This document shows positions 62,801 to 64,000 of a stretch of 64,000 nucleotides of DNA, in pieces (positions within the stretch are counted from its first letter, which is position 1; every line of letters begins with the position of its first letter). The notes under the pieces are model-generated. The model did no database searches. It was not told the DNA's origin and saw nothing but the letters and a program-made list of their open reading frames with translations. Both the position numbers and the translations under genes were made by a program. The DNA is taken from assembly GCF_002591915.1 (NCBI RefSeq), contig NZ_NIHB01000001.1, forward strand, positions 1,423,866 to 1,487,865, given 5' to 3'. This DNA is from Marinicella litoralis (GTDB lineage: Bacteria; Pseudomonadota; Gammaproteobacteria; Xanthomonadales; Marinicellaceae).

Positions 62801-63722
62801 TTTGGCCAAGCTGCGTAAATCACAACTGAATCGGTTCAGAAGAGCGGTTGTTACTTTATCTGCGGATGCTTACAACGACTTTTTATCCGACTGGCAGTTC
62901 ATCAATAAACCTGCTGTGGGTGTAGAGGGCTTAAGTCAAGTGTTGAACCAATGGCAAGGTTACGCAGCCAATGTTCAGGACTGGGAAAACGATGTGTTGA
63001 AACCCCGAGTTGAGGATTATCATGGCATGATGTTAGATATGTTGTGCCAAAGTGGTCAATATATATGGAAGAGAGCCAAAGCTAAATTGGTTTCTGATGA
63101 CTTGAATCAAATGAGTATTAAAAAAACTCAATTTACATTCTTGGAAAGCAAGTTGTCCCATTTGTTTCCAGCACAAGACAACATCCTTCCGATGAACAGC
63201 AAGTCACTGATGGTGCTAGAATTGTTAAACAAGCGTGGCGCGATGTTCTTTAGGGAGGTTTTGGATTTAACTGATTTGATGCCAGTTGAATTGGAGCAAG
63301 TATTGATTCAATTAATTAAACACGGGCTGATTGTAGCGGATGGATTTCAGGCATTGCGCGTGTTTTCACAATCTCCTGCAGAGAGGAGGCGACAATTACT
63401 TAAAGCCAAAAAGCATGCCAATAATTATGGATACCTAGAGATGATGGGTAGGTGGAGTGTGATTAAAACCAAGCAAGTTGATGTCAGTGCTTACATCCAC
63501 ATTATGTTGCAGCGTTATGGCGTGCTCAGTTATGACATATGGAACAAGGAAGACCTGCCGGTCAAATGGAGGACGGTTTCATTTGAACTGCAAACCTTAG
63601 AGGCCAGGGGTGAACTGTTAGCCGGTCGATTCATACATAATATGTCAGGCATGCAATATGCCAAGCCAAATGCTTACAGAAAAATTCAGTCCATGACACG
63701 ACCCAAATCAGAGCAAATCTAG
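59823..63722 (+). CDS. lhr: Large DEAD/DEAH-box helicase Lhr
   Basis: The 1299-residue protein has Walker A APTGSGKT at 38-45, DEVH at 157-160, motif III SATQRP, and motifs IV-VI with LQRVGRSGHG. A winged-helix and beta-barrel region follows (LPDDLKIGSLNEDFSFESIPG; FWFGVQMWRSDELS), then a further C-terminal part of about 500 residues. This is the Lhr core plus an extended tail. Lhr is an ATP-dependent DNA translocase linked with DNA repair. It is about 240 residues shorter than E. coli Lhr (1538). It ends about 70 bases before the tandem promoters. Confidence 0.9.
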   Translation: MFNQVINQWFAKKFKKPTPVQQAAWQKIKTGKDVLVSAPTGSGKTLAAFLSAINQLFESQADESTGLKVIYVSPLKALSNDINLNLQTPLCDLNALHKEQFQLTSAVWTGDTVSYEREKIKRQPPHILVTTPESLYNILTSKAGRAMMNGVETVIVDEVHALASNKRGAHLLLTLMRLEALALRRPQRIAISATQRPIEKMQNYILHPEFSEVVNLGHRRTMDLSIEIVASPLSAVISNEQWGEIYELLATAIKQHRTTLVFVNNRRLAERVAKHLAERVGQDWVTAHHGSLAKEHRLLAEQALKAGKLKAIVATASLELGIDIGDVDLVCQLGSPGSIQAFLQRVGRSGHGVNRTPKGMIFPLTIDDLLEATALFRAIDSDQLELTQFPIQPLDVLAQQIVAEVSQKNWQLSQLYHLYKTASLYNSLTEQQFTQVVQMLADGYSGRSTFQKALVFYDEITGEIRPRKAASLTALLNGGTIPDQFDYDVRLLPDDLKIGSLNEDFSFESIPGDIFQLGNHSYRILKVQTGVVFVEDAAGQPPNIPFWFGVQMWRSDELSRAVSDLRHDLDRYIETGMKEPPSELPVNQLGLDQLINYTQKTKDVLQVFPSQQDVVVERFFDGNNDMHLVIHSVFGSRVNRAWGLALRKKFCRQFNFELQAAALEDALILSLSSTHSFELATIKGYLKADSVKEVLIQALLDTPFFVTQWRWNASVALAVKRRRGGKRVLPQFQRNEAEDLVAEIFPEQIACAENIAGSRTVPDHPLVEQTINDCTLGIMDVDKLADILHQIDVGKINIHYIDSHTPSPTSLAIINARNYAFLDEAPAEERRTLAVQSQSLDQSFATIGLNPQDITEFNSHIRPKVRDLDELQEYVFFMGILWPDEAVQFSAGLQSLMDQGKVLRHDIKGIDVYISPKYKNLLVLLTEQPAELERADLLNMVGNRLTLSGLIAFEQIHKRIPVAASVLQQVLIQLEINGVAFQFKQDQWIERNHLAKLRKSQLNRFRRAVVTLSADAYNDFLSDWQFINKPAVGVEGLSQVLNQWQGYAANVQDWENDVLKPRVEDYHGMMLDMLCQSGQYIWKRAKAKLVSDDLNQMSIKKTQFTFLESKLSHLFPAQDNILPMNSKSLMVLELLNKRGAMFFREVLDLTDLMPVELEQVLIQLIKHGLIVADGFQALRVFSQSPAERRRQLLKAKKHANNYGYLEMMGRWSVIKTKQVDVSAYIHIMLQRYGVLSYDIWNKEDLPVKWRTVSFELQTLEARGELLAGRFIHNMSGMQYAKPNAYRKIQSMTRPKSEQI

Positions 63723-63793
63723 GTATGATGTGATTCCTGCTTGGTGGATATTTAAGCGGCATCAATTAATTTCATTAAATTGTCACAAAGGGG

Positions 63794-63821
63794 TTTACAT
63801 CCAGGAAAGTGAGGCTATAAT
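63794..63821 (+). promoter_or_regulatory. First strong promoter (P1) of a probable stable-RNA operon
   Basis: TTTACA at 63794-63799 and a perfect TATAAT at 63816-63821 are 16 bases apart. The next bases, TCGCATCC, closely match the discriminator of the second promoter below. The following transcript would start with a small hairpin (CTTGAG-aca-CTCAAG at 63831-63845). Confidence 0.7.
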
Positions 63822-63917
63822 TCGCATCCTCTTGAGACACTCAAGGGAAGGCCGAGACGGAAATTGGTTGTATTAAAAAGGCAGTTTGGATTAATTTGAA
63901 AGAATTAAAAAAAAGGC

Positions 63918-63945
63918 TTGCAAAGGGAATTTTTTAAGCGATAAT
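63918..63945 (+). promoter_or_regulatory. Second strong promoter (P2) of a probable stable-RNA operon
   Basis: TTGCAA at 63918-63923 and GATAAT at 63940-63945 are 16 bases apart, again followed by ACGCAGCCC. The start region forms CCCTCA-cagt-TGAGGG (63952-63967). Tandem promoters with matching discriminators are typical of rRNA or tRNA operons; no RNA gene is seen before the window ends at 64000. Confidence 0.65.
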
Positions 63946-64000
63946 ACGCAGCCCTCACAGTTGAGGGACAGGGAAGAAAAAGCGGGCTTGGTAGGCTAAA

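Larger units (their letters stand above)
63723..64000 (+). other. Gene-free end region with tandem promoters
   Basis: After lhr, 278 bases hold no credible reading frame. They contain the two promoters and their leader hairpins described above. The last 33 bases (63968-64000) are purine-rich leader with no tRNA or 16S rRNA start. Confidence 0.7.

Noticed and set aside
63846..63917. A tRNA between the two promoters at the end
   Set aside because: The sequence lacks a tRNA-like cloverleaf and T-loop; it is AT-rich leader.
1..64000. Prophage, transposon, CRISPR array or genomic island
   Set aside because: No integrase, transposase, phage structural gene, direct-repeat array or tRNA-flanked boundary is visible; nearly all genes are core functions.

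Overview
The window is an ordinary chromosomal stretch of a Gram-negative gammaproteobacterium with roughly 40-42% GC. The evidence is a type II secretin, BamD, LpoA, DolP, a full rnfABCDGE set, TatABC, FadE, RluD-PgeF divergent from BamD, and GlnE, all in gammaproteobacterial arrangements. A Marinicella-like marine lineage is my low-confidence guess, from the AT-leaning base composition and the metG-rnf linkage. I see no prophage, transposon, CRISPR array or tRNA.

Layout. 1-0.8 kb: 3' end of gspD and a small lipoprotein. 1-3.8 kb: two secreted proteins, the first with the codon bias of a very highly expressed gene. 3.8-11 kb: a parvulin, then an ABC-type polysaccharide export and assembly cluster (wzm, wzt, GT2, methyltransferase, a large two-part glycosyltransferase, GT2). 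11-16.6 kb: rsmI divergent from lpoA-yraN-dolP, an NTF2-like lipoprotein and a secreted metallopeptidase. 16.7-24.1 kb (minus): metG-rnfABCDGE-GIY-YIG. 24.2-29 kb (minus): S9 peptidase, a GAF-PP2C-HATPase regulator and pssA. 29.2-33.2 kb: DUF4124 protein, orphan TRAP binding protein and glnE. 33.3-36.5 kb: fadE divergent from a TetR regulator. 36.6-42.9 kb: IPTL-CTERM protein, tatABC, pepN, oxyR and a CsbD-like gene. 43-49.1 kb (minus): rluD, pgeF and an RND efflux pair. 49.2-50.7 kb: bamD and a marC-family gene. 50.9-55.6 kb: a compact pantothenate/CoA operon (DUF2520 PanG-like, panB, panC, coaC, coaB, coaX, panD). 55.8-63.7 kb: ilvE, a large mechanosensitive channel, cytochrome c5 (minus) and lhr. 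63.8-64 kb: two tandem strong promoters with matching discriminators and leader hairpins, probably driving a stable-RNA operon beyond the window.

How the genes connect. The pan/coa operon together with ilvE covers ketoisovalerate to 4'-phosphopantetheine, with a non-PanE ketopantoate reductase candidate and separate CoaC and CoaB proteins. Envelope biogenesis dominates the rest: outer-membrane assembly (bamD, dolP, lpoA), glycan export, Tat export with a possible Tat-lipoprotein client (the TRAP protein), and phosphatidylserine synthesis.

The least explained items are the highly expressed secreted protein with its tandem-Ig neighbour, the 600-residue glycosyltransferase, the IPTL-CTERM protein and the PanG/split-CoaBC operon. 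I did not find a clearly unprecedented multi-gene system; the glycan cluster is the best place to look for novel chemistry.
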